From: Trichostrongylus colubriformis
Taxonomy: Eukaryota; Nematoda; Chromadorea; Rhabditida; Trichostrongylidae
Assembly: GCA_963978905.1 (NCBI GenBank)
Contig: OZ022258.1
Coordinates: forward strand, 32,735,282-32,799,281
DNA: 64,000 bases
Reading direction: 5' to 3'
Shown piece by piece: positions 63,227 through 64,000 of the stretch. Both the position numbers and the translations under genes were made by a program. The notes under the pieces were generated by a model that ran no database searches, was not told the DNA's origin, and worked only from the letters and a program-made list of their open reading frames with translations. How positions within the stretch are numbered: position 1 is the stretch's first letter; each line of letters opens with the position of its first letter.

Positions 63227-64000
63227 TTGCACAAATATAAAGATTGTTTCGTCGGAAACGATGGAAATCTTGGTCGTTACATAGGTCCCATTACTCACAG
63301 CATAAATTTTATTCCACAATCAAAGGCCCCAATGCAACGTTCGTACCGGGTACCGCTAGAAAAACGGAAAGAAATAGAAAGGCAAATCAAAGAAATGCTA
63401 AGAACGCGCATCATAGAGCTTAGCACAAGCAAGTTTGCTTCCCCCAGAGTGCTTGTTAAAAAAGGTCCGAATAATGATCAGTGGAGATTCACAGTAGACT
63501 ATCGTCAAATTGATGCAATAACAGAAACCGAAACATATATTCCTCATATGCAAGATATCTTAGATCTTGTTAGTGGCAAGGAAATCTATTCGGACTCGAT
63601 TTTAAAAATGGTTTCTTCCAAATAACTTCAGCGAAGGAACATAAAGAACAGCGTTCACTTCGTTTCTTGGATTATACCAGTTTACAGTAATGGCTCAAGG
63701 GCTAAAGGGTGACCCAGCTACTTTCAGAGGGTAGTGAACAGCCTTATTCGTGATCCAAAATCGTGCTGTTTTGTTTATATTGACGATATCATTATTTCAA
63801 GTCAGTCGGTAAATCAGCATTTGATTGATTTGAAAGAAATCTTTCAACGTTTAAGAAAGTTCGGCATGAAATTGACACCAGAAAAGTGCTCATTCTTCCA
63901 AACGGAAGTACAGTATCTTGGTGTACTTATCAGCAGAAATGGCACTCGTCCTAACCCGAAAAAGGTGGCGAGCAGTGCTGAAATTCCACGTCCTGCAGAC
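63227..64000 (+). pseudogene. Ty3/Gypsy reverse transcriptase of the second LTR element, frameshifted
   Basis: Fingers and palm are readable: SKFASPRVLVKKG and WRFTVDYRQID (about 63430-63515), then after a frameshift at about 63607 (a short A run) FFQITSAKEHK, another shift near 63645 before FLGLYQFTVMAQGLKG, another near 63728, then the catalytic FVYIDDIII (about 63770-63795) and GMKLTPEKCSFF. At least three single-base frameshifts lie within about 150 bp. The protein runs off the right edge, so RNase H and integrase are not seen. Confidence 0.75.

Larger units (their letters stand above)
60069..64000 (+). mobile_element. Second Ty3/Gypsy-like LTR element, cut by the window edge
   Basis: The coding blocks in order are: a short Cys-containing frame (60069-60293), a basic Arg/Asn/Ser-rich block like a nucleocapsid (60348-60500), an envelope-like region (about 60500-62264), an aspartic protease (62344-62832) and a reverse transcriptase (63227 to the edge). 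Several stops and frameshifts show decay. No LTR is seen inside the window, so the boundaries are unknown. Codon use is AT-rich, unlike the neighbouring Gypsy element. Confidence 0.7.

Overview
The window looks like about 64 kb of nuclear DNA from a clade V parasitic nematode, most like a hookworm or another strongylid. Three things point there: compact multi-exon genes whose introns end in TTTCAG-like acceptors, acceptor-like sites a few bases upstream of start codons (the pattern of spliced-leader trans-splicing), and abundant RTE-type, CR1-type and foldback repeats. There is no sign of bacterial DNA, CRISPR or rRNA. All gene models were read by eye by joining exons whose phases fit and whose products match known families.

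Four cellular protein genes are present, all on the + strand. (1) 1-3636: the C-terminal three exons of a GAPR-1-like CAP/SCP protein, cut by the left edge. (2) 23697-31930: a complete 15-exon TRMT2A-like tRNA (uracil-5-)-methyltransferase of 613 aa. (3) 32205-37660: a complete 11-exon class III alcohol dehydrogenase / S-(hydroxymethyl)glutathione dehydrogenase of 380 aa, starting only 274 bp after gene 2, so the pair may form an operon. (4) 40373-47642: a complete 13-exon protein phosphatase 5 (TPR + PPP catalytic domain) of 495 aa. Between genes 3 and 4 lies a decayed tandem copy of the end of gene 2 plus gene 3 (about 38963-40100).

The rest is mostly mobile DNA. 7.7-11.65 kb: a decayed CR1-like non-LTR element. 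15.0-23.5 kb: a three-layer nest, in which an RTE retrotransposon is split by a Penelope-like element with the permuted domain order of the Naiad clade (5-bp target duplication AAATA), itself split by a non-autonomous Helitron. Two further full Helitron copies (34762-35252 and 51212-53610) share exact ends and differ mainly in the number of a 146-bp tandem unit (2, 0 and 9 units). 48.2-50.3 kb: minus-strand RTE and CR1 fragments interrupted by a large palindrome. 54800-59502: a near-complete Ty3/Gypsy element with 211-bp LTRs and target duplication ATATG. 60.0-64.0 kb: a second LTR element, cut by the right edge, with an envelope-like membrane ORF unusually placed ahead of protease and reverse transcriptase.

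Several foldback (MITE-like) families recur: TTAA-ended ones, a TTA-flanked PIF-like one, and a larger one at 4.9 and 14-15 kb. They sit in introns and intergenic DNA and account for much of the non-genic sequence. I saw no novel defence or metabolic system. The strongest unusual signals are the permuted Penelope element in the triple nest, the variable 146-bp Helitron repeat, a conservation-supported GC-AG intron in the ADH gene, and the gene-block duplication remnant.
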